Below are positions 33,216 to 42,222 of a stretch of 64,000 nucleotides of DNA, piece after piece. Position numbers and translations under genes: made by a program. The notes beneath the pieces were generated by a model. That model did not search any database. It was not told the origin of the DNA and worked only from the letters and a program-made list of their open reading frames with translations. The stretch spans positions 1 to 64,000 of the forward strand of contig JAKYXN010000005.1 in NCBI GenBank assembly GCA_022538095.1, written 5' to 3'. Origin of the DNA: Puniceicoccaceae bacterium K14. Its GTDB lineage: Bacteria; Verrucomicrobiota; Verrucomicrobiia; Opitutales; Opitutaceae. Within the stretch, counting starts at the first letter, position 1, and each line of letters starts with the position of its first letter.

Positions 33216-34162
33216 CTTTCTTCAACGGCCACCTTGAGCAGTCTGCTAATGGATGTATCCAGATGCTCACGCTTCACGTAAGCAGCGCTTTCGTCAAAGT
33301 CCCAAAAGCCGTTTTTCCCGTTTTTGAAGTAATGGGTAATCTTCTCTGCTGCGTCATCAGAATTCTGATATATTATCGCATTCTGCCCATCCTTCAAATC
33401 AGACACAATCTCCTCTTCTGATTTGTCGATCACTGGTATGGCCCCAGCAACAAGAGACTCGTAATGGCGAAAACAATGCCATCCAATGCCGCTAGGCGAC
33501 AGCACGAGACGTGATCGGTTGAGATAATCGTAATAAGTTTTTAAGTCCACTCTCTCCTTCAAAACCACGATATTAAGGTCCTGAGTATTCAGTGTCTGTA
33601 TTAATTTTTCGATGGCACGTTTACGGCCTTGGTGAAATTTTCCGGCAAAAAATAGATCTATATCTTTGCTTTGATTGCCCTTCACTATTTCATCAAACTG
33701 GGATTCCAAAATCCAATAGGGTAACGGTTGCACGATACCCTCTTTATCCTGCTCTCTAAGGTTTGCCTTGAAATACAATTTCGCCTTGAACTGAGCAATT
33801 AGCGAATGCTGGATATCCGAGACATCATCCCTATCAACTACGATCACATACGGTTTGGCCAAAACAATGCCCAATAACGGATTAAATAAGCCTGACGCAA
33901 ATAGCTTTCGGATCCACTTTTGACGGGTACTGCCATCGAAATTAAAATCAACACGAAAGGCCGGAAGGATAACTACATTGTATTTTCCAAATAGTAGCCC
34001 AAGGAAAGAAAAGAACAGCTGTCTGATTCCTAAAATTTTCGACTCTTCCGCTCCAGGAGTTATGGACTTCCGAGTAGCGATATAATCCAAGTCGAACCAA
34101 GTATCCAAGCCAGGAAAAAACTCCTGGTTAATTAGTAATACTTTGATTTTTGAAGCCTTCAT
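33194..34162 (-). CDS. Glycosyltransferase-like (exostosin/GT-B type) protein
   Basis: ATG 34162 is preferred over the upstream TTG at 34174. The 322-residue product starts KIKVLLINQEFFPGLDTW and has a C-terminal half typical of the donor-binding domain of GT-B or exostosin-like transferases: LNRSRLVLSPSGIGWHCFRHYESLVAGAIPVIDKS near residues 215-250. No membrane anchor is evident apart from a hydrophobic stretch (LFFSFLGLLFGKYNVVILPA). Substrate is unknown and no polysaccharide locus surrounds it. Its 3' end overlaps the SRAP gene by 22 bases, which is unusual for convergent genes. Confidence 0.65.
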   Translation of the reverse strand: MKASKIKVLLINQEFFPGLDTWFDLDYIATRKSITPGAEESKILGIRQLFFSFLGLLFGKYNVVILPAFRVDFNFDGSTRQKWIRKLFASGLFNPLLGIVLAKPYVIVVDRDDVSDIQHSLIAQFKAKLYFKANLREQDKEGIVQPLPYWILESQFDEIVKGNQSKDIDLFFAGKFHQGRKRAIEKLIQTLNTQDLNIVVLKERVDLKTYYDYLNRSRLVLSPSGIGWHCFRHYESLVAGAIPVIDKSEEEIVSDLKDGQNAIIYQNSDDAAEKITHYFKNGKNGFWDFDESAAYVKREHLDTSISRLLKVAVEESQNPRSS

Positions 34163-34293
34163 AATACTCGCCAATCCACAGCGAAAGGTTATTAGTTGAG
34201 TTAATATCGACCAAATAAAAAGGAAATTTTCACAACCCTATTCTGGTCAAATTACAAAAATGTAATAGCTAATTCGCCGATTCATCAGGAAAA

Positions 34294-35256
34294 CTAGAAT
34301 TGATCCAAAAACTGCAACGCCCTTCTAATGAACCAATAAGTTGACCCTATATTACCGGGAAAAGCACAATGCCCGCCAGTTTCCGGAATTTCCAAAAATA
34401 GCTTCTCGCTGGCTGTTGCGATTTTCTTAGGAAGACACGAATTTGGGAGAAAGGGATCATTGGATGCATTTACCAACAAAACTGGGCGAGCGATTTTCTC
34501 CATATAGTACAGACTGCTGGATTGTTCCCAATAATCCATAGCACTGTCAAATCCGTGCAACGGTGCCGTGTATTCGTTATCAAACTCGGCAAATGTTTTC
34601 ATCTTCCGACAACCCCTGGAATCGATCCGAGGATAGCCCAAGCTCTCTTTCTGCTCAATTTTGTCACACAGCAAATCCATGAAACGCTTCATATAAATCT
34701 TATTATCCCAAGATTCCAATTTTTTAGCAGACGCTGCCAAATCGCAAGGTACTGAAAACGCAACCGCTCCGGAAACATTCGAAGGCACACTGGTAGCCTC
34801 TTTTCCAAGATATTTCAATACAATATTTCCTCCCAAGCTAAACCCGACAAGCGATACACTCTGGTATTTAGCACCCAATGTAGTAAGGAGGTAATGCAGA
34901 TCGTCCGTATCGCCGCTATGGTAAAATCGAGACAGACGATTAGGTTCTCCACTACACCCTCGAAAGTTCATAACCACGACATCATACCCCGACTCACAAG
35001 CCTTTCTAGCGAGCGGAACGATATAGGGAGCACGGCTATTACCCTCAAGGCCGTGAAGTACTACCATCAATCGGTTCAAATCTCCTGAACTACGCATCCA
35101 ATCGACATCAATAAAATCTCCATCCTCCAGCTCCAAACGTTCTCGCGCGTATCCAATTTTCCAATGTAGCCGCGTCAGGCTCGGAACAATCGTCTGTATA
35201 TGTGCTCCAGGAAGAAACCATGGAGCTTGATAAGCGCTTTGTTGGATTAATGGCAT
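34294..35256 (-). CDS. YheT-family alpha/beta hydrolase
   Basis: The 320-residue product matches the YheT/EMB8 branch: PGAHIQTIVPSLTR near the start, VVLHGLEGNSRAPYIVPLARKACESGYDVVVMNFRGCSGEPNRL, the nucleophile elbow VGFSLGGNIVLKYLG near residue 140, an Asp in NASNDPFLP and a His in GGHCAFPG. There is no signal peptide. Relatives act as esterases or lipases on unknown cytoplasmic substrates. The gene stands alone on the minus strand with a 161-base divergent region shared with mgtE. Confidence 0.9.
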   Translation of the reverse strand: MPLIQQSAYQAPWFLPGAHIQTIVPSLTRLHWKIGYARERLELEDGDFIDVDWMRSSGDLNRLMVVLHGLEGNSRAPYIVPLARKACESGYDVVVMNFRGCSGEPNRLSRFYHSGDTDDLHYLLTTLGAKYQSVSLVGFSLGGNIVLKYLGKEATSVPSNVSGAVAFSVPCDLAASAKKLESWDNKIYMKRFMDLLCDKIEQKESLGYPRIDSRGCRKMKTFAEFDNEYTAPLHGFDSAMDYWEQSSSLYYMEKIARPVLLVNASNDPFLPNSCLPKKIATASEKLFLEIPETGGHCAFPGNIGSTYWFIRRALQFLDQF

Positions 35257-35417
35257 TTCAAGGAAAACAAAGTAATCTAAAAGAGATTAAGCAACATAGA
35301 TGTAATTGCGCAACGATCTCATGACACGATAGCTTAAGAACCTAAAGGCGTTAAATTTCGTTCACACAGGAAGACTCGACTTGCGGGAAAGCAAAGCTTC
35401 TGTATTAACCAAGCATA

Positions 35418-36755
35418 ATGGAAGACATGGAAATCCAATCCAGTTCCAACCAAGAATCGCTGTTTAAGAAAATAGCGAAATTCAAGGATATGCACCCCAG
35501 CGATATTGCGGAACAGTTGGAGGACTTGGAAATAGATGAGATTCGAGATGTTCTCCGCGAACTCAGCGAGGAATCGAATGCTGAGATCATCACTGAACTT
35601 CCTCATGAGACACAGACCGAACTTTTGGAAAAAATGCGAGTCGAACGGGTCGCAGAGATCATTCCAGAAATGTACTCCGACGATGCTGCCGACGCCTTAA
35701 GCGATATTTCGCCAGAGCGCCTGAGCGACATTATGGAAGTGCTTCCCGATACAGAGGAAGACGAAATCACCGAGCTTCTCGAACACGATAAAGAATCCGC
35801 CGGTGGTATCATGCGGAAAGAGGTCTTGGCGGTCCAAGAAGATTTTACCCTCGCTCAAGCTCGTGAGGCCATCCGTACCGACGAGGACCAAGACGACGAC
35901 AGCGCCATATACGTTTACGTTGTGGATTCCGAAAACCGACTACGTGGAGTACTCAGACTCCGGGATCTTCTCTTTCGCGACCTTCGACTTAAAGTGAAGG
36001 AAGTCATGATGACCGATGTGAGAACTGTGAACATCGCCGCAGACCAGGAACAAATCGCAAATCTCTTCCAGAAATATAACTTCATCGCAATTCCCGTCGT
36101 CGACGACTTTGGAGCCCTGGTCGGAATTGTGACTTCAGACGATGTCATCGACGTCATCCAAGAAGAAGCTACCGAGGACATGCAGCGAATGGTTGGTTTG
36201 AGCGGCGAAGAGGGGATTAATACCCCTTGGAAGCGATCCGTAAACAACCGCCTACCGTGGCTTTGCGTTAACCTCGGGACTGCATTCCTCGCAGCCTGGA
36301 TCGTGTCCCTATTTGAAAGCTCGATTGAAAAGTACGCCGTACTCGCAATTTTCTTACCCATTGTCGCAGGACAAGGTGGCAACGCCGGTTCTCAAACACT
36401 TACGATTATGGTCCGCTCGCTCGCGCTCGGCGAAATCGAAGGCGACGAATGGCGGAAGGTTCTAGTAAAAGAAATTCTGATCGGTTTAGTATCCGGATTA
36501 ACAATCGGGCTCATCGTCGGCGTACTTTCTTGGCTCTGGAAAGGAGATGTTATCCTAGGTGGGGTCGTATTCTTAGCCATGCTACTCAACATGTTAGCTG
36601 CCGCTCTTTCAGGCGTTTTGGTTCCAATCGCGCTCAAGGCAATTCGAGTCGACCCCGCTCTCGCCTCTACAATTATGGTGACCACAGTGACTGATGTACT
36701 CGGCTTTTTTATATTCCTCAGCCTCGCCACCATGGCATTCAAAATCTGGGCTTAA
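35418..36755 (+). CDS. mgtE: MgtE-family magnesium transporter
   Basis: The 445-residue product has the full MgtE layout: an N-terminal helical superhelix (DMHPSDIAEQLEDLEIDEIRDVL, residues about 22-125), two CBS domains (about 130-250; MRKEVLAVQEDFTLAQA and MTDVRTVNIAADQ), a connecting helix and five membrane helices. The channel signature GQGGNAGSQTLTIMVRSLALGEI near residues 315-340 is intact. MgtE is a Mg2+-gated channel; its cytoplasmic domains close the pore when internal magnesium is high. No M-box or other riboswitch is evident in the upstream 160 bases. Confidence 0.95.
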   Translation: MEDMEIQSSSNQESLFKKIAKFKDMHPSDIAEQLEDLEIDEIRDVLRELSEESNAEIITELPHETQTELLEKMRVERVAEIIPEMYSDDAADALSDISPERLSDIMEVLPDTEEDEITELLEHDKESAGGIMRKEVLAVQEDFTLAQAREAIRTDEDQDDDSAIYVYVVDSENRLRGVLRLRDLLFRDLRLKVKEVMMTDVRTVNIAADQEQIANLFQKYNFIAIPVVDDFGALVGIVTSDDVIDVIQEEATEDMQRMVGLSGEEGINTPWKRSVNNRLPWLCVNLGTAFLAAWIVSLFESSIEKYAVLAIFLPIVAGQGGNAGSQTLTIMVRSLALGEIEGDEWRKVLVKEILIGLVSGLTIGLIVGVLSWLWKGDVILGGVVFLAMLLNMLAAALSGVLVPIALKAIRVDPALASTIMVTTVTDVLGFFIFLSLATMAFKIWA

Positions 36756-36954
36756 TTTCATAAAGTAAATTAAGTTTCAAAGCCCTAAACCATAGACCAG
36801 TTATTAGGGATCGCACCGATTAGAGTTATCAACAATTTTTACTCCGTGTTTTATGTACAGAGACTAAAAAACTCTGCACGCAAAATGCTCCTACAAAACG
36901 ATTTAAGCTGAACAAAATTCTAAATAGGTACATCGCCCTGGTCGATAAGAGATT

Positions 36955-37476
36955 ATGCCCGCGTCAATTCCCATAGAAAAGGTACAAGAGTTTCTCTCCT
37001 CATCTCTCATTAAAGTAATAGAGACGATGATGCGCACAAATTGCACGCTCAAAGGCTGTAAAGGCTACGAGGGCAAAAAAGTTTATAGTCCATCCTTTGG
37101 ACCCAACCCCGAGACCGCTCCCCGAGTGTTTGCTTCGTCGGTCGGATTCGCAGGAGATATGAGCGGCGTCTGCTACCTATTCATGGCAGAGACATTTGCT
37201 TTCGAAGCAGCTAAGAAAATCACTGGACTTGATGATGAAGATTTGGACGCCGACGTTGTCAGAGACGTCTGTGGCGAACTAACAAATATGTTTGCCGGCA
37301 CATTTAAGAACAGCTTAGCCGACCTAGGAATTCCTTCGACCCTTACGATCCCAACGGTTGTGCAAGGTAAGCGAATGGCTATCAGCACCCCGGGATCCGC
37401 TGATCAGTTTCGTTTCAAGTTTGAAGCGGAAGGTTACCCGATTTTTGCAGACCTCTTAGTTTCTGACAGAAACTAG
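36955..37476 (+). CDS. CheX-like chemotaxis phosphatase-family protein
   Basis: The 173-residue product fits the CheC/CheX/FliY family. It has FLSSSLIKVIETMM at the start, a strand set FASSVGFAGDMSGVCYLFM, and a helix with DVVRDVCGELTNMFAGTFKNSLADLG, containing the E-x2-N catalytic pair that positions water for CheY-P dephosphorylation. No chemotaxis genes lie nearby, so it may serve a different receiver-domain protein. Its stop codon overlaps that of the convergent SufR-like gene in the palindrome CTAG. Confidence 0.85.
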   Translation: MPASIPIEKVQEFLSSSLIKVIETMMRTNCTLKGCKGYEGKKVYSPSFGPNPETAPRVFASSVGFAGDMSGVCYLFMAETFAFEAAKKITGLDDEDLDADVVRDVCGELTNMFAGTFKNSLADLGIPSTLTIPTVVQGKRMAISTPGSADQFRFKFEAEGYPIFADLLVSDRN

Positions 37477-38135
37477 GACTCCTTAGATTTAATTTCGTAG
37501 GCACAACGGCGTGCCCCCGAAACAATGTGCTCAGTACGTTCTACGGTCACTTTATCGCCCAAGCAGGTGCGAAAAATTTCCAACTCATTGGAGCAGAGTC
37601 GCTCGCAGGCAGTCGCTGCATCGCAAATCGGACAGTGATTTTCCGACAGCAGAAAAGAACCTGAACCAAGATCTTCATACTCTGCCATGTACCCCTCAGC
37701 TGTACGGAGTTCAACCAAACGCTTTACACGTCCGCATACGTCAACGATTCCATTGAGCTCTTTTTGGTACGCTTCGAGTTGCTGTGCCTTGCGAAGATCA
37801 AGTGCTCGATCAACCGCATCCTGTCCGCAAGATTCCCTAACCGAATCTAAGAACCCAACCGCTAAATCACGGTGACGATCTGGAAAGTGACGCGAAGCCA
37901 CATTTGTTAGTTTCCAAACCTTTGTCGGACGCCCCACACCCATAGCACGATCGCTACTAGAGACATCGTCGCTCTCCTGCATCTCATGGAGATGTTGCCT
38001 CACCGCCATTGTTGAAATGCTAAGCGATTTCGCCATTTCAGAACTCGTGAGCTCGCCTTGGAGCTTCAGCATTTGCAAGATAGCCCTACGAGTCTCCAAA
38101 TGAGCCCCCTTATAACTACCTTCCTTCGTTCCCAT
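37473..38135 (-). CDS. SufR-like Fe-S winged-helix regulator
   Basis: ATG 38135 (MGTKEGSYKG) is chosen because the extension to 38174 is hydrophobic and unlike the family. The 220-residue product begins with a winged helix (RRAILQMLKLQGELTSSEMAKSLSISTMAVRQHLHEM) with the GVGRPTKVWKLT wing. The C-terminal part holds cysteines CPICDAATACERLC, FRTCLG and SGARRCAYEI, in the region where SufR-type repressors bind a [4Fe-4S] cluster. SufR controls Fe-S assembly genes, but no suf or isc genes are present here. The target may be elsewhere or be exonuclease III upstream. Confidence 0.8.
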   Translation of the reverse strand: MGTKEGSYKGAHLETRRAILQMLKLQGELTSSEMAKSLSISTMAVRQHLHEMQESDDVSSSDRAMGVGRPTKVWKLTNVASRHFPDRHRDLAVGFLDSVRESCGQDAVDRALDLRKAQQLEAYQKELNGIVDVCGRVKRLVELRTAEGYMAEYEDLGSGSFLLSENHCPICDAATACERLCSNELEIFRTCLGDKVTVERTEHIVSGARRCAYEIKSKES

Positions 38136-38195
38136 ACTTAATAACAAAAGAATTTTCTTTGCTATTAGATGCAAAGAGAAAACGACGTTTCCGCT

Positions 38196-38954
38196 CTAAA
38201 AATCCATTTCCATTTGGACTGGACAATGATCTGAGCCCAGGATCTCCGAACGAATAGTAGAAGATTTCAAACTTGGTCTGAGCGACTCGGAAATACAAAA
38301 ATAGTCAATGCGCCACCCAACATTTCTCGCACGAGCGCCAGCCCGATAGCTCCACCAGGAATAATGGCCTTTTCCTTGAGTAAATTCACGGAAAGTATCC
38401 ACGAAGCCAGCAGCGACAATCTGATCGAAGCCAGCTCTCTCCTCATCGGAAAAGCCTGCGTTTTTACGGTTCGTTTTAGGATTCGCCAGATCCTCTTCCG
38501 TGTGAGCAACATTTAAATCTCCACAAAAGATCACCGGTTTCTTAGACTCAAGTTGCTTCATTCGCGTTAAGAAATCGACATCCCAGCCTTGGCGATAGCT
38601 AAGTCTCTTAAGCTCATTTTGCGAATTCGGCGTATAAACCGTCACCAAATAAAAATCGGCTATCTCCAGAGTAACCACACGCCCCTCACGGTCATGTTCC
38701 TCAATACCCAGATCATACTCGATCGATAACGGCTCGTGCTTCGTAATGATCGCAGTTCCAGAATATCCCTTCTTTTCCGCTTCATTGGCAAACACTTGGT
38801 AGCCATCATCCCATCCCATTTCCTTAACGATGTCACACGTCGCCTTCGTCTCTTGTAGGCAAATAAAATCAGGGGATTCTTCGCTGAAAAAATCGAGAGC
38901 ACCCTTCTTAGCTGCTGCTCGAATCCCATTCACATTCCACGAAATGAACTTCAT
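38196..38954 (-). CDS. xth: Exodeoxyribonuclease III
   Basis: The 252-residue product is a complete Xth/ExoA-type endonuclease/exonuclease/phosphatase protein: [24 protein letters not shown] with the metal-binding Glu, [26 protein letters not shown] and the final GSDHCPV with catalytic Asp-His. It cuts DNA at abasic sites and removes 3' blocks during base excision repair. With the SRAP protein encoded 5 kb away, two abasic-site activities are in this region. The gene is followed 60 bases later by the SufR-like regulator on the same strand. Confidence 0.95.
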   Translation of the reverse strand: MKFISWNVNGIRAAAKKGALDFFSEESPDFICLQETKATCDIVKEMGWDDGYQVFANEAEKKGYSGTAIITKHEPLSIEYDLGIEEHDREGRVVTLEIADFYLVTVYTPNSQNELKRLSYRQGWDVDFLTRMKQLESKKPVIFCGDLNVAHTEEDLANPKTNRKNAGFSDEERAGFDQIVAAGFVDTFREFTQGKGHYSWWSYRAGARARNVGWRIDYFCISESLRPSLKSSTIRSEILGSDHCPVQMEMDF

Positions 38955-39044
38955 ACACTCGCTTAGACACTACCTTATCTCCAACAGCAAATCATTTCGA
39001 GCAAGCAGCTGGTATGACTCAACTCAGCACTCGACAGATCAACA

Positions 39045-40580
39045 ATGCATCCTAAAGTGCCGCCCTTAATACTTATGCCAGCAGGACAACATATTCCATT
39101 GGGGCAACGCATCCCTAATTCAATACACGCCGTCTCCGTCTCATTGCCAACGATGGCCGATGTTATCGGTTATGAAGAAAAACGTCCTGAAGTCTTGGAT
39201 AAAATTCAGTCAGGCTATCCTCGTTTCGTCACACACCCTTTCCTTCTCAAGATCGAAACCTATTGGAAGTCCTTATTCGACAGCCCCAATTCACGTATCT
39301 GGTTAACGTCATCCGAAAAGATTGCCCGCTCATTGCAAACGCACTTGGGAGACGAACGCTCTAAATACTTGAGCCACGGAGGCATCAGCGGCGTACGTTT
39401 GCCCGAAGATGAAACGCCCAACCAAAAAGCAAAACTATACTTACAACACATTGGGGGGCTTCTCTCCTCTCGACAAGCTGAAGACTATTTGGCTTCAAAC
39501 GGAATCGAGCAATTTTCAGAAAAGGAAGAACGCTACCAAGGAGATTCTGAAGTCCTAATAAAATCGATACTCGCACCGGATCTTGGCAATCCTTCGCCTG
39601 ACAGTATTCTGTTAGCCAACAGCGGAATGAACGCGTTTTTCGCAGCCTACCAAGCAATCAACAAAATCCAATCTGCATACGGCAAGAAATCGTGGATAAA
39701 GCTCGGATGGCTATACACCGACACTATGAGGATTCTCGACAAGCTTAGGCCGGAGGGAGCCGATAACGTAAATCACTACGATATTTTCGATTTGGATGCC
39801 CTCGAAGCAACTCTAGCCCAACGTCCAAACGATTTTGCAGGAATCATAACAGAAACGCCCACCAACCCTCTAGTCCAAACAATCGACCTAAAACGCGTTC
39901 GGGAAATTGCCGATAGGTACGGTGCATTTCTAATCATCGACCCAACGATGAACTCGATTGCCAACATAGACGTTTCTCCATACGCTGATGTAATTGTCAC
40001 TAGCTTGACTAAATATGTTGGATACGAAGGCGACACAATAGCAGGATCCATATGCGTTGCCGAAAGGTGCCCTGAGAAAGAAACGCTCATCAGCGAAACG
40101 CAAAATCACCTAGAACCAGTTTACCAAGGAGACCTTGATCGTCTTGCGCATCTTGCACAAGATTACCATCAATGTATTTCAACGATTAATTCTAGCACTG
40201 AAGCAGTTGCTCAATTCCTATCGTCACACGGAAAAGTCGATCACGTTTACTGGGCTCTTCAAGATAATTCAAAAAACAATTACAGGAAACTTGCCCGAAA
40301 TTCGACTGCAGTAGGAAGCATGATCTCCTTCGACCTAAAAGGAAATCTAGCAGGATTTTATGACAATCTTGCCCTCGCGAAAGGTCCAAGTTTCGGAATG
40401 AAATCAACCATCGCCTGCCCCTATATCTATTTGGCACACTATGACTCATTACAGGAAGATTCTGGCCTCGCCTACTTAAGCCGTGCTGGCGTATCGCCTG
40501 AACTTATACGATTGAGCATTGGAACGGAGCCAACCACTGAGATTATCGAAGCGCTCGAAAACGCCTTAGGCAAAGCCTAG
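39045..40580 (+). CDS. STR2-like cystathionine gamma-synthase-type PLP enzyme
   Basis: The 511-residue product is a Cys/Met-metabolism PLP enzyme of fold type I, with the PLP Lys in VTSLTKYVGYEGD near residue 325 and a preceding ETPTNPLVQTIDLKRVREIADRYGAFLIIDPTMNS. Its N-terminal 130 residues with IPNSIHAVSVSLPTMADVIGYEE and GYPRFVTHPFL resemble the fungal STR2-type cystathionine gamma-synthases rather than the 380-residue bacterial MetB. It would join cysteine to an activated homoserine. Start could also be ATG 39075 (MPAGQH), since sequence before it is weak. Confidence 0.82.
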   Translation: MHPKVPPLILMPAGQHIPLGQRIPNSIHAVSVSLPTMADVIGYEEKRPEVLDKIQSGYPRFVTHPFLLKIETYWKSLFDSPNSRIWLTSSEKIARSLQTHLGDERSKYLSHGGISGVRLPEDETPNQKAKLYLQHIGGLLSSRQAEDYLASNGIEQFSEKEERYQGDSEVLIKSILAPDLGNPSPDSILLANSGMNAFFAAYQAINKIQSAYGKKSWIKLGWLYTDTMRILDKLRPEGADNVNHYDIFDLDALEATLAQRPNDFAGIITETPTNPLVQTIDLKRVREIADRYGAFLIIDPTMNSIANIDVSPYADVIVTSLTKYVGYEGDTIAGSICVAERCPEKETLISETQNHLEPVYQGDLDRLAHLAQDYHQCISTINSSTEAVAQFLSSHGKVDHVYWALQDNSKNNYRKLARNSTAVGSMISFDLKGNLAGFYDNLALAKGPSFGMKSTIACPYIYLAHYDSLQEDSGLAYLSRAGVSPELIRLSIGTEPTTEIIEALENALGKA

Positions 40581-40593
40581 TCAAAAATTTACT

Positions 40594-41043
40594 ATGAAAG
40601 CAAACGGAAGACCAGATACCGGAGTAATACACCTTGATCTCCCCTCACCATACATTCCTCATGCATGTGGCTTGCTGCACTTACCGCGCTTCATCGCCAA
40701 AGCGAAAAAAAGCGTCAAAGGGGAATTAGGAAAATCTTACCAGCGCAACTACAAAAAAGGCTTTGATCGCTTCCTTTGCCTGCACTTAGGAATCGATCCT
40801 GACCAAGTCGAAAACATCGTTCGAGAAGCCGAAGACGATGCTGAGATCGATCAGCGCCTTTTGGCGATTTTTCCCGAAGATCTCAAGATCGCGAAATGGA
40901 ACCGTGAACTAGTTCAAAAAGGCATGAGCGAAATGGGAATCCAAGCTCTCGATGACGCAAAACGAAAGATGGGTATCGAAGAGCGCAACGACCTAATTTC
41001 ATTTGCTGACATGATCGAATTCGACGAAGAACGAATCCTCTGA
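40594..41043 (+). CDS. DUF5069 family protein
   Basis: The 149-residue product resembles the DUF5069 family: DLPSPYIPHACGLLHLPRFIAKAKKSVKGELGKSYQRNY near the start corresponds to the family's LGGYVHLPRxIDKAR motif, followed by FLCLHLGIDPDQVENIVREAEDD. It is cytoplasmic, helical and of unknown function. It starts 14 bases after the transsulfuration gene and may be cotranscribed. A weak hairpin at 41185 may end the unit. Confidence 0.75.
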   Translation: MKANGRPDTGVIHLDLPSPYIPHACGLLHLPRFIAKAKKSVKGELGKSYQRNYKKGFDRFLCLHLGIDPDQVENIVREAEDDAEIDQRLLAIFPEDLKIAKWNRELVQKGMSEMGIQALDDAKRKMGIEERNDLISFADMIEFDEERIL

Positions 41044-41184
41044 TTGTCATTACTTCATCTTCACAGGAACGAGCCTAAACCGGCTTAACAAGTATTCAAT
41101 TACCACTACGCGCTCGAAAGAAGCTTCGACGCACGTTGAGTGTGCACTCATTAACCGCTTGACCACACGAGAAAGGTTAGTACT

Positions 41185-41202
41185 TTAAGGCCGTCCCCTT
41201 AA
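41185..41202 (+). terminator. Weak hairpin downstream of DUF5069 gene
   Basis: TTAAGG (41185-41190) pairs with CCTTAA (41197-41202) around CCGTCC, followed by TCTTTTAG. The stem is short and A/T-rich, so it is a poor terminator, and it lies about 140 bases after the DUF5069 stop. It may equally be a symmetric site upstream of the thioesterase gene. Confidence 0.3.
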
Positions 41203-41250
41203 TCTTTTAGAGATCCACCCCCTGCCAAACTAAAATCTCCTCTCGCCCAT

Positions 41251-41718
41251 ATGGAACTACCCTTACAACGAGTAGAAGAATTTCTACACAACCGAATCCC
41301 TCTATCTAAGGCCCTCAACTGCCAAATCCTTGAATGCCGTAATAGTTCGATTTCGATCAGAGTTCCAAAATTTACAAATACAGTAGAGGGTGAACAACTT
41401 TTTCCCGGCAGCGCTATGGCTGTCTCGTCACTGACTGCTTGGACGTTGCTACAAGTTGCTTTGAGGAAACTCGACTATCTTCCTGACATCAAGCTCATCA
41501 AAGCAAATTGGCAAGCCAGTGAGGATCCGGATTTGGAATCAAGTGGTCTCGCCGCTCATTGCAACCTTCCCTACGATAAGGAATGGCAGCAGTTCCTGCG
41601 AATGCTCTCCAGAAAAGCGGAAGCTACTATCAGCCTCGTTACCAAAACAAACGGATCGAGCAACGGGATAGGAACATTTACTTGCGAATTCGAAGTGCGC
41701 GACTTGGATCATCGTTAA
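41251..41718 (+). CDS. YiiD_C-type hotdog thioesterase-like protein
   Basis: The 155-residue product resembles the YiiD C-terminal (putative thioesterase) domain: EFLHNRIPLSKALNCQILECRNSSISIRVPKFTN, then FPGSAMAVSSLTAWTLLQVAL, the helix region that corresponds to the family's FGGS-LxALAxLAGWG segment, and closing strands EATISLVTKTNG and FTCEFEVRD. Hotdog thioesterases split acyl-CoA or acyl-ACP. Substrate is unknown. It is followed 29 bases later by the GreA/B-like gene. Confidence 0.75.
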   Translation: MELPLQRVEEFLHNRIPLSKALNCQILECRNSSISIRVPKFTNTVEGEQLFPGSAMAVSSLTAWTLLQVALRKLDYLPDIKLIKANWQASEDPDLESSGLAAHCNLPYDKEWQQFLRMLSRKAEATISLVTKTNGSSNGIGTFTCEFEVRDLDHR

Positions 41719-41747
41719 TTAGTAACGATAACCAAGTAACGCTCTAA

Positions 41748-42212
41748 ATGGACAAATCTCAGTTGATCGCTCTCATCGTAGAGCAAATCTCAAACGACCT
41801 AGAAAGTGCCCGCACAGCTGCCTTGGAATCAGCTGAAAGTGCTACGGACGAAGAAGCGCGTGCCGAAAACAAATACGATACACGCGGATTGGAGAGTTCC
41901 TACCTTGCTAGCGCTCAGGCACACTACGCCAAGGAACTTCAGGATAATTTGGAAGCCTACCATAATCTCAAACTCAGAGGGTTTACGTCCTCAGACCCAA
42001 TCGCTCTTGGAGCCATCGTCACAACGCTTTCGAGCAAAGGCATGGAAAAATATTTCGTTGGCCCCGCCCAAGGGGGCATGGAGCTATCGACGGATTTCGG
42101 AGGAGTACTCGTGATCACTCCAAAGTCACCTTTAGGAAGCCAGTTGATCGGTCAAAAAGTAGGCCATAAAACTAGCGGCAAGGACTCCAAAACAATCATC
42201 CGGGTAGAATAA
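41748..42212 (+). CDS. GreA/GreB-like short transcription factor
   Basis: The 154-residue product has an N-terminal coiled coil (LIALIVEQISNDLESARTAALESAESATDEEARAENKYDTRG) and a C-terminal FKBP-like domain, with VITPKSPLGSQLIGQKVGHK near its end, as in GreA/GreB. The ENKYDTRGLESSYLA motif at the coil-domain junction marks a Gre-like group separate from the canonical elongation factors. Gre factors enter the secondary channel of RNA polymerase and trigger transcript cleavage; here the tip of the coil is acidic (ATDEEARAE), consistent with that, but this group is poorly studied. Confidence 0.8.
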   Translation: MDKSQLIALIVEQISNDLESARTAALESAESATDEEARAENKYDTRGLESSYLASAQAHYAKELQDNLEAYHNLKLRGFTSSDPIALGAIVTTLSSKGMEKYFVGPAQGGMELSTDFGGVLVITPKSPLGSQLIGQKVGHKTSGKDSKTIIRVE

Positions 42213-42222
42213 ATGCTTTCTC

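Noticed and set aside
38136-38174. N-terminal extension of the SufR-like regulator (MHLIAKKILLLLS)
   Set aside because: Hydrophobic stretch unlike a DNA-binding protein start; ATG 38135 fits better.
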